Source: JAJPHI01 sp035541875
Lineage (GTDB): Bacteria > Desulfobacterota > Binatia > Binatales > Binataceae
Direction of reading: 5' to 3'
Length of the DNA: 64,000 nt
Assembly: GCA_035541875.1 (NCBI GenBank)
Contig: DATKML010000041.1
Coordinates: 1-64,000 of the forward strand
A model generated the notes under the pieces. The model did no database searches, was not told the origin of the DNA, and was given only the letters and a program-made list of their open reading frames with translations. Each line of letters opens with the position of its first letter. The stretch's first letter is position 1. Position numbers and translations under genes: made by a program. Positions 8,401 through 17,003 of the stretch are shown piece after piece.

Positions 8401-10495
8401 CGCCGGATCGAGGCGCATACAGGAGACGATATTCGCGACGACCGCCCAGCACTTTTTTGACGTATTCGCGGGTTTCCTTGTAGCCGATATTCTCGACCCA
8501 TTGGTCGTCGTCTCCCGGGTATTTCGACACCCATCCGAGGACTGCATGCTCACCGCCGTTGTAGGCTGCTACAGCCCGGAACTCGTTGCCGTCGAACATC
8601 CCGAGAAGCCCTTTCAGATAGGTCGTACCAATACGCACATTCGTGTCAGGGTCGAAGAGGTCGAGCGATTGCGCATCGACACCCGCGTTGGGAGCCCAAT
8701 GGTCGGCAGTGCTCGGAAGCAGTTGCATCAGACCGCGGGCATCGGAGACCGATCGCGCCTGCGGATTGTAGAGACTCTCCTGCCGAATCAACGCAGCCAC
8801 CAGCCAGGGATCGATCTGCTTCTGCTGGGCCTGCCCATTCACGAGGTCCCAATACCCGCGAGGATAGCGATAACGCTCTGCCGCTGACGGCGAGATCTCG
8901 CCGCGTGCGATCATCGAGGTGGCGAGCTGGACACCATCGTACCAACCACCGGCTTCCTGCATTTCAGCCAATACCCAGTTACGGATCGACGGGTCCTTGT
9001 CCTTGGCGACGACGCTCAACTCACCCGGTTCGAGCTCCCGCAACCCGATTTGGCGAAACGTTGCGATGCGGGATAGATGGAAAGCGTTCTCTCCCACGGC
9101 TTCGGGCACCGGACCGGGAGCTACCGGATCCTCAGCCGTCGTCGATGCCATCTGTTCGGCGGCGATACCAAGCCGCTGGCTGGCCAACAGAGGGTAGTAA
9201 TTGCTGCGCGTATCGCGTGCGACTTCTCTCATGACGCGATCAGCCTCAGCGTGATTCCCGGCCAGATCCAGCGATCGCGCTTGCCAATAGGCGAACATCG
9301 CCCAGTCGGTGGCTGGGGCACGCCCACGCGCATCGGCAAAGGCGGAGGCCGCAGCGTTATACTGATGCTGCATGAAGAGCATGAACGGGGCGCGAAAACG
9401 GCCGATCTGGGCCTCTTCACTACCGGGATAAGCTTCGATCAGTCGGAGATACTGGCTGCGCGCGGCGGTCAGATTGCGATCGTCCTCGTAGGTCCGGCCA
9501 ATCTCAAACATCGCATTTGCTGCATGCTCGCTGCCCGGAAAGCCTGTGACGATTTTGCTGAAGTAGCGACGCGCCCCTTCGGTATCATCAGCTTTCCAGT
9601 AAGAATGCGCCAGTTTGTCCAGGGCTGCGGCAGCGTGCGGTCCTTTGGGCTCCAGCGCCAAGTAGTGCAGCCAGGCTGAGCGCGCTTCAGCATCATTGTT
9701 GCGATTGGCCTGCGCCAGCAGCCAATACAATTCGGCCGGGGTCGAGGGCGGCGGCGCGATCACCATCGCGGAGTGCAGCTGCTGGAGCGCATCGCTGAGT
9801 TCGCCCTCGTGGATCAGCAGCGTAGCTTCCTTCAGATGGTAGTGCAGGGTCGTGGTGTCGGCGACCGAGGGATGAGATGCGAGAATCGTGCGCGCAAGCT
9901 GCCGTGCGGTGGCATCGCCCGCGCTGTGCGGAAACTTATCGCGGAGGTCTTGTGCCTCCGCATACGCATCCTGATACTGGCCGAGACCGTTAAAGGCTTG
10001 GGCGAGAATCAACCGCGCCTGCTGCTCAATCAGCTGATTATCGGTGCGATCGGCTAATCCCTGGGCAGTCGTACTCGCCGTCTGGAAATTGCCCAGTTTG
10101 AATTGAAGGCGGGCATATTCGAGGAGCGATGAATCCGCCAGTACACTCTGCGGATAATTCAGCGTGACCCGCCGATAATTATCTGCCGCTGAGCGGATAT
10201 CCCCACTCTCGGCTTGGGCCGCAGCCAGGAAATAAAAAGCGTAGTCACCGACCGCCTGAAAATTGGTTGTTGCCAGCTCAAGCCGTCCGATCGCGGCGAG
10301 ATCGTCGCCGCTCTTGTAGGCGCGATAACCTTCGATGAAGGCCTGTGCCGCATCGATCGGCACTGCCTTGTTCGATTGAAATGGAAGGAACTGCGCGAAT
10401 CCGACCGGTTCCTTCAGCGCTACCCCTAGCCCGACCGCAAGAGCTATCCCCGCGGCTGTGAGCTTTCTGCTCGTCCCTCGCCTCATCCACCACAT
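8363..10495 (-). CDS. slt: Soluble-type lytic murein transglycosylase
   Basis: 710 residues. The signal/anchor segment is at about residues 8-34, then a long all-helical TPR-rich solenoid (repeat units such as ALEPKGPHAAAALDKLAHSY), and a C-terminal SLT catalytic domain from about residue 560. The SLT domain has the catalytic Glu in IRQESLYNP, then SDARGLMQLLPST and AAYNGGEHAV. It cleaves peptidoglycan glycan strands in the periplasm to 1,6-anhydro products. The 3' end overlaps the start region of the DUF429-like gene. Confidence 0.93.
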   Translation of the reverse strand: MWWMRRGTSRKLTAAGIALAVGLGVALKEPVGFAQFLPFQSNKAVPIDAAQAFIEGYRAYKSGDDLAAIGRLELATTNFQAVGDYAFYFLAAAQAESGDIRSAADNYRRVTLNYPQSVLADSSLLEYARLQFKLGNFQTASTTAQGLADRTDNQLIEQQARLILAQAFNGLGQYQDAYAEAQDLRDKFPHSAGDATARQLARTILASHPSVADTTTLHYHLKEATLLIHEGELSDALQQLHSAMVIAPPPSTPAELYWLLAQANRNNDAEARSAWLHYLALEPKGPHAAAALDKLAHSYWKADDTEGARRYFSKIVTGFPGSEHAANAMFEIGRTYEDDRNLTAARSQYLRLIEAYPGSEEAQIGRFRAPFMLFMQHQYNAAASAFADARGRAPATDWAMFAYWQARSLDLAGNHAEADRVMREVARDTRSNYYPLLASQRLGIAAEQMASTTAEDPVAPGPVPEAVGENAFHLSRIATFRQIGLRELEPGELSVVAKDKDPSIRNWVLAEMQEAGGWYDGVQLATSMIARGEISPSAAERYRYPRGYWDLVNGQAQQKQIDPWLVAALIRQESLYNPQARSVSDARGLMQLLPSTADHWAPNAGVDAQSLDLFDPDTNVRIGTTYLKGLLGMFDGNEFRAVAAYNGGEHAVLGWVSKYPGDDDQWVENIGYKETREYVKKVLGGRREYRLLYAPRSGDAPSQASAASPG

Positions 10496-10590
10496 AAGAA
10501 TTGGTTAGCTGACTGGCAGCCATCCATCAATGCGGGGGGACAGGTTAGTGTGCGGCCGAAGCAAGATCATGTAGGCTTTCAGCTCCATCG

Positions 10591-11187
10591 ATGAAGCGTC
10601 CGCATCTTATCCTGGCGTCGGCTTCGCCGCGCCGTAAAACCCTGCTTGAGGCTACCGGACTGACGTTCACGATCGTTTCCAGCGGTGCAGATGAGACACG
10701 CCAGGCCCACGAAGATGCGATTACGTACGCGGTCCGGGTCGCGTGCGATAAGGCTCTCAGCGTCTCGGCTGCCCATCGCGATGCGCTCGTTGTGGCCGCT
10801 GACACGATCGTCGAACTAGAGGGCGAGATTCTGCAAAAGCCGATCGATGCGGCCGATGCAGCCCGGATGCTGCGGATGCTCTCCGGTGCGACGCATACGG
10901 TGGTGACGGCGTTCGCAGTAGCCTCTGAGGCCAGGATCGTCGAGAAGGCCCCGATCATCGCACGTGTGACGTTTCATTCGCTGAGTCAGGAGACTATTGA
11001 TGCCTATATCGAGACCGGCGAACCCTTCGACAAGGCCGGGAGTTACGGTATTCAAGACCGGGGTGCGGATTTCATCGCAGCGGTTGAAGGTTCGCGCGAT
11101 ACGGTGATGGGTTTGCCGGTGAAGGAACTTATGGCCGCCCTGGAGCGTGTATTGGGCAGCCAAGTGGGTAATGTGCGGCCAAAATAG
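10591..11187 (+). CDS. maf: Maf family nucleoside triphosphate pyrophosphatase
   Basis: 198 residues, full length for the family. The diagnostic SASPRRKTLL motif is at residues 9-18, with DTIVELEG and a C-terminal GxxxTVMGLPV region. Maf enzymes hydrolyse non-canonical or modified nucleotides to monophosphates and are linked to septum control. It is the first gene of a plus-strand housekeeping cluster; its stop codon directly abuts the ATG of the YggS gene. Confidence 0.95.
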   Translation: MKRPHLILASASPRRKTLLEATGLTFTIVSSGADETRQAHEDAITYAVRVACDKALSVSAAHRDALVVAADTIVELEGEILQKPIDAADAARMLRMLSGATHTVVTAFAVASEARIVEKAPIIARVTFHSLSQETIDAYIETGEPFDKAGSYGIQDRGADFIAAVEGSRDTVMGLPVKELMAALERVLGSQVGNVRPK

Positions 11188-11877
11188 ATGTTGCCTGAAG
11201 CCCAAATCAAAACTCGCTTCGATGAGGTAAACGGGCGCGTTCTCGAAGCGGTTCGCCGCTCGGGACGACTTGCGGGTGCATGCCGTCTGGTGCTGGCCAG
11301 CAAGACTCAACCTGCTGAGGCGGTCGCTGCCGCCTATCGAGCGGGCGCCCGGGACTTTGGCGAGAACTATGTACAGGAGGCAGTCGCGAAGCGCGCCGAG
11401 TTGGGTCCACTGTCCGGTGCGACCTGGCATCTTATCGGCCACCTGCAGAGCAACAAGGCGCGGCTCGCCCTCGAGACCTTCGACATCATCCAGACACTCG
11501 ACAGTGCGAAGTTGGCGGCTGCGATCGGTCGGCTGCGACTCTCGCCCCCGATGCGCACCCTCGTAGAGGTGAATCTCGGCGGCGAGGCCTCGAAGAGTGG
11601 GGTTGCCCCTGACGCGGTTGAGGCTCTAATCGAAACCGCGCGCGACAAGGTCGAAGTCGTTGGCCTGATGACGATACCGCCTCCAGGCGAGAACCCCGAG
11701 GCTTCGCGCCGCTATTTCGCCGAATTACGCGAACTGCGCGATCGCCTTGTCTCGGCCTCGGGTCTCAAGCTAAGCGATCTCTCGATGGGGATGACGGAAG
11801 ACTACGCAATCGCAATAGAGGAGGGCGCTACGATCGTGCGCGTGGGCCGCGCCGTATTCGGCGAACGCAATACATGA
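11188..11877 (+). CDS. yggS: YggS/PROSC family PLP homeostasis protein
   Basis: 229 residues. The PLP-binding lysine is in VLASKTQP, followed by the family signatures FGENYVQEA and WHLIGHLQSNKA and the phosphate-binding SMGMTEDYAIAI near the C-terminus. It binds pyridoxal phosphate and balances free PLP and amino acids. The start immediately follows the maf stop codon, and the end overlaps proC by four bases. The yggS-proC-yggT-yggU order is common in bacteria. Confidence 0.95.
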   Translation: MLPEAQIKTRFDEVNGRVLEAVRRSGRLAGACRLVLASKTQPAEAVAAAYRAGARDFGENYVQEAVAKRAELGPLSGATWHLIGHLQSNKARLALETFDIIQTLDSAKLAAAIGRLRLSPPMRTLVEVNLGGEASKSGVAPDAVEALIETARDKVEVVGLMTIPPPGENPEASRRYFAELRELRDRLVSASGLKLSDLSMGMTEDYAIAIEEGATIVRVGRAVFGERNT

Positions 11878-12728
11878 AAAAACTGGGATTGATCGGCGGC
11901 GGCAACATGGCTGAGGCCCTGATGCGGGGTTTGATCGAGACCAAGATGTTCAAGCCCGCGGACATGATAGCCTCTGACGTGGATGCGTCACGCCGGCAGA
12001 AAATCAAGCGCAAGCTCAAGATCGAAACGACGGCAGATAACCTGGCTGTGCTGCGTGAATCGCGGGCGATTCTGTTCGCGGTCAAACCGCAGAATATCGA
12101 TACCGTTTTGGCCGAACTGGCGACTGCCTTTGCGCCTGCAGCGGCAAAAACTCGTCGCGCGCCTCGTCCGATCGCACTGAAAGATCGTCTCTTCATCTCG
12201 ATCGCCGCCGGGATTACGTTAGACCGCTTCGCGTCAGCTCTCGGCCGTCGAGCGCGGGTTATCCGTGTGATGCCGAATGCGCCCGCGATGGTGGGGGAAG
12301 GGATGGCGGCGCTGGTTCGGGCCCCGGCCACGAGCAAGGCCGACGAAAGTTTTGCCCTCAAGATCTTTCGTGCCGTTGGTGATGCGGTTGCGCTCGATGA
12401 TGAGAAGTTAATCGACGCGGTCACGGCATTGAGCGGCAGCGGTCCTGCTTACGTGTATCTGTTCGTGAAAGCGATGGCTGATGCGGGCGTCGCCGAAGGG
12501 TTACCGGCTGACCTAGCGATCCGGATGGCGTTGAAGACGATCCGTGGCGCCGAGGAAAATATGCGCCAGTCGCCGCTCGATGCGGCCGAACTGATTCGTA
12601 TCGTTGCCTCGCCTGGCGGAACGACCGAGGCGGCGCTCCGCAAATTCGCTGAACTGGGCTTTTCTGATATCGTGGCGCGTGCGCTCCATGCTGCGGCGGA
12701 ACGCTCACGCGAATTAGGCCGTAGCTGA
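11874..12728 (+). CDS. proC: Pyrroline-5-carboxylate reductase
   Basis: 284 residues. The N-terminal Rossmann motif GLIGGGNMAEALMRG is at residues 4-18, and the C-terminal signature SGSGPAYVYLFVKAMADAG lies at about residues 185-205. It makes proline from pyrroline-5-carboxylate with NAD(P)H. A short Ala/Arg-rich insert (about residues 86-103, AAAKTRRAPRPI) interrupts the Rossmann domain between two strands. It overlaps yggS by ATGA, indicating translational coupling. Confidence 0.95.
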   Translation: MKKLGLIGGGNMAEALMRGLIETKMFKPADMIASDVDASRRQKIKRKLKIETTADNLAVLRESRAILFAVKPQNIDTVLAELATAFAPAAAKTRRAPRPIALKDRLFISIAAGITLDRFASALGRRARVIRVMPNAPAMVGEGMAALVRAPATSKADESFALKIFRAVGDAVALDDEKLIDAVTALSGSGPAYVYLFVKAMADAGVAEGLPADLAIRMALKTIRGAEENMRQSPLDAAELIRIVASPGGTTEAALRKFAELGFSDIVARALHAAAERSRELGRS

Positions 12729-12740
12729 ACAGGACTTGGT

Positions 12741-13070
12741 GTGAGTCTTTTCTGGAACAACCTGATTGCCTGGCTGCTCTATACGATTAGCGAGATTCTC
12801 AACCTCTACTTCTGGATCGTTCTGATCGCTGTCTTGCTGACCTGGGTTCAGCCGAATCCCTACAACCCGATCGTGCGATTCCTGTACTCGGTTACCGAGC
12901 CGGTGTTTGATTTCGTGCGGGAGCGGCTGCCGGTGGCCTTCGGAGGTATCGACTTCTCGCCGATGGTCGTGATGCTGGCGATAGGCTTTATCCAGCGGGT
13001 GGTTCTTACCAGCTTGGCGCAGTACCTGATGATGGGGTATTCGGGCGGCCTCGGGCACGCCTTCGGCTAG
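12741..13070 (+). CDS. yggT: YggT family membrane protein
   Basis: 109 residues from a GTG start. Two hydrophobic segments (about 5-35 and 68-95) flank the family motif WVQPNPYNPIVRFLYSVTEPV. YggT proteins are small inner-membrane proteins of uncertain role (osmotic tolerance or cell-division site factors in related organisms). It follows proC by 12 bases and precedes yggU. Confidence 0.92.
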   Translation: MSLFWNNLIAWLLYTISEILNLYFWIVLIAVLLTWVQPNPYNPIVRFLYSVTEPVFDFVRERLPVAFGGIDFSPMVVMLAIGFIQRVVLTSLAQYLMMGYSGGLGHAFG

Positions 13071-13085
13071 ATTTCGGCGCTATCC

Positions 13086-13403
13086 ATGGCCGAAGCTCCC
13101 GGATGGCTGACGACCAGCGCCGATTCTATCACGATCCAGATCCTCGCCCAACCGGGTAAATCCAAGGCGGGCATCATTCGGTCGGACCCGCGAGGGTTGG
13201 TCGTTGCGCTCCAGGCACCTCCCGAAGGAGGTCGCGCGAACGAAGAGCTAATCGGCCTGCTTTCAAAAGCGTTACGGGTGCCCCGGTCCGATGTGCACTT
13301 GATACGTGGCGGGACCTCAAGAGCCAAGACCATACGTGTTACGACGAGTAACGCCTCTGCAGTTGCCGCTCAAATTCGAGCCTTGCTGCCGGCTCCGGAT
13401 TGA
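13086..13403 (+). CDS. yggU: YggU family protein (DUF167)
   Basis: 105 residues. The DUF167 signature is present: VQPGKSK-type segment (AQPGKSKAGI), LQAPPEGGRANEELI and VHLIRGGTSRAKTI. It has a small alpha/beta fold of unknown biochemical function. It lies 15 bases after yggT in the conserved neighbourhood. Confidence 0.93.
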   Translation: MAEAPGWLTTSADSITIQILAQPGKSKAGIIRSDPRGLVVALQAPPEGGRANEELIGLLSKALRVPRSDVHLIRGGTSRAKTIRVTTSNASAVAAQIRALLPAPD

Positions 13404-13488
13404 CAACGCCGGATACGGTGATTACCTACACGCTAGGTGCGAACGTGATTACACGATCGCAAACTCCGAATTTCGCCAAGAATTCGAT

Positions 13489-13803
13489 ATGCCAATCTAC
13501 GAATATAAGTGCGACAAATGCGGCGTCTTCGAAGTGACGCAGCGGATAACTGAAAACGCCCTCAAGAAATGTCCCACCTGTAAGAGCAAGGTCGAGCGGA
13601 TCATCTCGAACACATCCTTCGTGCTGAAGGGCAGCGGATGGTACATCACCGACTACGGGCGCGGCGGCAAGACCAGTGGCGGCGAATCTTCAAACGATTC
13701 TTCAAAATCTTCAAGTGACTCTTCGAAGTCGTCCGGGGATTCGAGCAGCAGCACCAGCGAACCGAAGGCGAGCGATAGCAAGCCAGCCGAAAAAAGCGCC
13801 TGA
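13489..13803 (+). CDS. FmdB family zinc-ribbon protein
   Basis: The real start is the ATG at 13489 (MPIYEYKCDKCG); the longer frame upstream only overlaps yggU. 104 residues. An N-terminal zinc ribbon has CDKC and CPTC pairs, then a low-complexity tail (about residues 60-104) made mainly of Ser, Asp, Lys and Gly. These proteins are called putative regulatory proteins after FmdB, but the function is unproven. It is followed by a strong terminator and is the last gene of the cluster. Confidence 0.9.
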   Translation: MPIYEYKCDKCGVFEVTQRITENALKKCPTCKSKVERIISNTSFVLKGSGWYITDYGRGGKTSGGESSNDSSKSSSDSSKSSGDSSSSTSEPKASDSKPAEKSA

Positions 13804-13830
13804 TCACCGGACGCTGAAGAACGATTTAGA

Positions 13831-13866
13831 GGCGGCGGGGTAGCATCACCCGCCGCTTTTTTGTTT
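13831..13866 (+). terminator. Rho-independent terminator after the FmdB-like gene
   Basis: GGCGGCGGG (from 13831) pairs with CCCGCCGC around 13849-13856 and is followed by six T residues. It ends the maf-to-FmdB cluster, 28 bases after the last stop codon and just before the alcohol dehydrogenase gene. Confidence 0.9.
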
Positions 13867-13880
13867 CAATCAGTCGCGTT

Positions 13881-14834
13881 ATGCGTGCCCTGACCATCGA
13901 CGAGTCCGGCCTCAAGCTTCGCCGCGACTATCCCAAGCCTGACCGAGCCGATGGGGAGAGTCTCGTCCGGGTGACGATGGCCGGTATCTGCGGTACCGAT
14001 CTGGAACTGGCGCGCGGCTACATGGGCTACCGGGGAGTGCCGGGGCACGAATTCGTCGGTATCGTCGAGCAGAGTGGCTCGCCCGGCCTTGTCGGCCAAC
14101 GAGTTGTTGGCGAGATTAACGCCGCATGTGGCCGATGCGACTTCTGCCGTACTGATTTTGGACGGCATTGCCCGAATCGCACAGTGCTTGGAATCCTGGG
14201 TCGCGACGGTGCCTTTGCCGATTATCTGGCCCTGCCCGATCGCAACCTCCTATTCGTGCCGGATAGTGTCCCTGACGAGGTGGCTGCTTTCACCGAGCCG
14301 GTAGCGGCGGCTTACGAGATATTCGAGCAAGTCGATTTTGCCACATCGGACAAGATTCTCGTACTTGGCGACGGACGGCTGGGAGCCGTGGTCGCCCTCG
14401 TGCTTTACGCTGCCGGACTAAACCCGGTCGTCGCGGGACACCATCGGATTAAACTCGACCGTCTGAGCGCACTCGGACTTAAAGTCGAACTTGAAGAAAA
14501 GCTCAAACCCGCTTTCGATTGCGTGGTCGATTGCACCGGCGGTCCTCAAGGTTTCCTCCGGAGCGTCGAGCTGGTTCGACCGCGCGGTAAGCTGATTCTG
14601 AAGAGCACCGCGGCTGGCAATCATGCTCTGAATCTTGCACCTGTCGTGATCAACGAATTAACCGTTGTTGGCTCACGATGCGGCCGCTTCGAGCCGGCCC
14701 TTAAAGCGCTCGCAGATGGGACGGTCGATCCCCGCCCTCTCGTCTCCGGGCGCTATCCATTCGATGATGCTCTCGCAGCCTTTGCGTCAGCTCGTGACTC
14801 CTCCAACTTCAAGTGCTTGTTGCAGATTGCCTAA
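13881..14834 (+). CDS. Zinc-dependent medium-chain alcohol dehydrogenase
   Basis: 317 residues, slightly short for the family (usually about 340). The catalytic zinc Cys is in AGICGTD and the His in VPGHEFVG. The structural zinc lobe is GRCDFCRTDFGRHC. A Rossmann segment ILVLGDGRLGAVVALV follows. It oxidises an alcohol or polyol with NAD(P); the substrate is unknown. Four bases separate its stop from the hydantoinase A start, so the two are almost certainly co-transcribed. Confidence 0.9.
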   Translation: MRALTIDESGLKLRRDYPKPDRADGESLVRVTMAGICGTDLELARGYMGYRGVPGHEFVGIVEQSGSPGLVGQRVVGEINAACGRCDFCRTDFGRHCPNRTVLGILGRDGAFADYLALPDRNLLFVPDSVPDEVAAFTEPVAAAYEIFEQVDFATSDKILVLGDGRLGAVVALVLYAAGLNPVVAGHHRIKLDRLSALGLKVELEEKLKPAFDCVVDCTGGPQGFLRSVELVRPRGKLILKSTAAGNHALNLAPVVINELTVVGSRCGRFEPALKALADGTVDPRPLVSGRYPFDDALAAFASARDSSNFKCLLQIA

Positions 14835-14838
14835 GCTG

Positions 14839-16836
14839 ATGCCGCCGCGTCGCAGAGCTGCCCATCATCCTCGCACTCCAGTCCTGGTAGGGATCGACAC
14901 TGGCGGTACCTTCACTGACCTGGTCGCGCTGGTCGATGGCGCGATTCGGGTTCATAAGTTGCCCTCGACTCCGCACGATCCGGCGGAGGCGGTCTTCACC
15001 AGTATTAAGGCGTTACTTCAAGATTTGCCCGCCGAGGTCATAACCTATAGCTCGACCGTCGCGACCAATGCGCTGCTGGAAAAGAAGGGTGCCAAGGTTG
15101 CGCTAATCATCGATCGCGGATTTGAAGACTTAGTTGAGATTGGACGCCAGAACCGCCTCGATCTTTACGCGCTATCACCCAGCCGCCCCGAGCCTTTGGT
15201 TCCTCTGAACCTTCGGTTCGGCGTCGGGGGACGGACCCTGTTCGATGGCAAAATTAAAGTACCTCTTGAGAATGGGGAACTCCGTCGATTGGTGCAAACC
15301 GTAAAGCGCAGCAAAGCCGAGGCGATTGCGATCTGCCTCCTGCATTCCTACGCGAATCCTGCGAGCGAACAGGCGGTCGCCCACGCCCTTGAACCGCTCG
15401 GTCTGCCGCTCTCGGTTTCCCATCGGATTCTGCCCGAATATCGGGAGTACGAACGGCTCTCGACGACCGTGGTCAATGCCTACGTTGCCCCTCGGATGGT
15501 CTCCCATCTCTCGAACCTTGAGAAGCGCTTGGTGGGCTCCGGCCTCCGCGTGATGCAATCAAATGGCGGCGCGATCGGGGTCGAACTCGCCCGCGAGGAG
15601 CCGGTCCGGACTATCCTCTCGGGACCCGCCGCGGGGGTGGTGGGTGCGGCTCAGTTGGTCCAGGCGATGGGAGTCGACCGCCTTATCACCTTTGACATGG
15701 GTGGCACCTCGACTGACGTCGCACTGTTTGATCGGCGGGCTCAGATTCGCAGCCTGAGCTACCTCGGAGGCTATCCTGTCCGGACCCCAGTTATCGATAT
15801 CCATACGGTTGGTGCCGGCGGTGGCTCGATCGCTTCGGTCGATGCGGGGGGCTCGCTCAAGGTCGGACCCGAGAGCGCCGGAGCCGATCCCGGACCGGCC
15901 TGTTACGGTCGCGGTGATCGTCCGGCGGTGACCGACGCCGACCTGATCGCCGGGCGCCTGGTCGCTCAGAATTTCCTCGGCGGACGGATGCCGCTCTATC
16001 GCGACCGCGCGGAGCGGGCGATAGACCAGCTTGCTCGCGCGATGAAAACCGATCAGGCGACCGCAGCTCGTGGGGTGATCAGGGTCGTCAATGCCAACAT
16101 GGACCGCGCCATCCGGGTGATCACCGTGCAGCGCGGTTTCGATCCGCGCGACTTCGCGTTGCTCGCCTTCGGAGGCGCCGGCCCGATGCACGCCTGCGAG
16201 CTCGCGCTCGATTTGGGGATACGCCACGTCGTCCTGCCCCGCAATCCGGGACTGCTCTGCGCCTGGGGAGCGCTCGGCGCTCCGCTGGGTCGCGAACTTT
16301 CGCTCACGGTCCGCGAGTCTGATCCGCAGCTCGCCTCGCTCGAACGCAAGGCGCGACCGCTGCTCGCGCGGGCGCGTGCCGACCTGCGAGCGGAAGGAGT
16401 TGCGCCGGCGTCGATCCGCCACGAGCTGTGGGCTGATATTCGCTATCGCGGCCAATCCTACGAGATCGAAGTGAAGCTCGGTCCCAACTTCGTCCGCGAC
16501 TTCCACGAGTCGCATCGGCGAACCTTCGGCCATGCCACGCCTGAAGCGCCGATAGAGGTAGTGAATCTCCGCCTGCGAGCTTTCGCTGATGGACCCCCGA
16601 TCGTGCCCGGCCGAATTGCCAAAAGGAGTGGCAAGCCTCGGCCCATCACACAAACGGAAACGATTGTCGGCGATCGCTATCGCGCAATCCCCGTTTTCGA
16701 TCGCGACCATCTTGGTGCGAGCACTCGGCTCGTCGGTCCTTTAATTCTTGTGGAGCTGAGCTCGACTGCCTACGTTCCTCCCGAGTTCGCTCTGCGATGC
16801 GATCCGCACGGCAACGTCCACCTGGAAATCCGATGA
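14839..16836 (+). CDS. hyuA: Hydantoinase/oxoprolinase family protein, subunit A
   Basis: 665 residues from the ATG at 14839; upstream in-frame ATGs overlap the dehydrogenase. The ATP-binding actin-like motif VGIDTGGTFTDLVALVDG is at residues 17-34. A second nucleotide motif, TFDMGGTSTDVALFD, follows, then GAGGGSIAS. Subunit A works with subunit B in ATP-dependent opening of hydantoin, oxoproline or related cyclic amides, or in acetone carboxylase-like reactions; the true substrate is not given by the sequence. The TGA overlaps the ATG of the hyuB relic by four bases. Confidence 0.93.
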   Translation: MPPRRRAAHHPRTPVLVGIDTGGTFTDLVALVDGAIRVHKLPSTPHDPAEAVFTSIKALLQDLPAEVITYSSTVATNALLEKKGAKVALIIDRGFEDLVEIGRQNRLDLYALSPSRPEPLVPLNLRFGVGGRTLFDGKIKVPLENGELRRLVQTVKRSKAEAIAICLLHSYANPASEQAVAHALEPLGLPLSVSHRILPEYREYERLSTTVVNAYVAPRMVSHLSNLEKRLVGSGLRVMQSNGGAIGVELAREEPVRTILSGPAAGVVGAAQLVQAMGVDRLITFDMGGTSTDVALFDRRAQIRSLSYLGGYPVRTPVIDIHTVGAGGGSIASVDAGGSLKVGPESAGADPGPACYGRGDRPAVTDADLIAGRLVAQNFLGGRMPLYRDRAERAIDQLARAMKTDQATAARGVIRVVNANMDRAIRVITVQRGFDPRDFALLAFGGAGPMHACELALDLGIRHVVLPRNPGLLCAWGALGAPLGRELSLTVRESDPQLASLERKARPLLARARADLRAEGVAPASIRHELWADIRYRGQSYEIEVKLGPNFVRDFHESHRRTFGHATPEAPIEVVNLRLRAFADGPPIVPGRIAKRSGKPRPITQTETIVGDRYRAIPVFDRDHLGASTRLVGPLILVELSSTAYVPPEFALRCDPHGNVHLEIR

Positions 16837-17003
16837 AGGCCAAGCTCGATCCTGTAACCCTCGCCGTGATGAATCATCGGCTGGCAGCCATTGCTGACAC
16901 TAGCGGAGCGCGCCTAGCGCGTAGCGAGCAGGCGAGTCTGCGAGCTGCGTCATGGATAAAGTTATCCTCGGCAATCGCGGAGAGGGAGCGCTACCTTTCA
17001 TGA
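16833..17003 (+). pseudogene. Truncated relic of a second hydantoinase B 5' end
   Basis: A 56-codon frame whose first 22 residues (MKAKLDPVTLAVMNHRLA and on) match the start of the intact hyuB at 17000. The shared 17-residue core LDPVTLAVMNHRLAAIA is identical in protein but differs at about 11 of 17 codons, all synonymous. The remaining 34 residues match nothing I recognise. It is joined to hyuA by ATGA and to the intact hyuB by another ATGA at 17000-17003. The simplest reading is a leftover of a diverged paralogue after recombination. A short expressed leader peptide is possible. Confidence 0.6.

Noticed and set aside
13306..13488. Longer start of the FmdB-like gene
   Set aside because: Overlaps yggU by about 100 bases and adds 61 unrelated residues before MPIYEYKCDKCG.
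14665..14838. Upstream in-frame extension of hydantoinase A
   Set aside because: Overlaps the dehydrogenase and adds residues unlike the family N-terminus; the ATG at 14839 is preferred.
15559..16710. 383-residue minus-strand frame
   Set aside because: Antisense shadow of hydantoinase A; high-GC third-position bias keeps it open.
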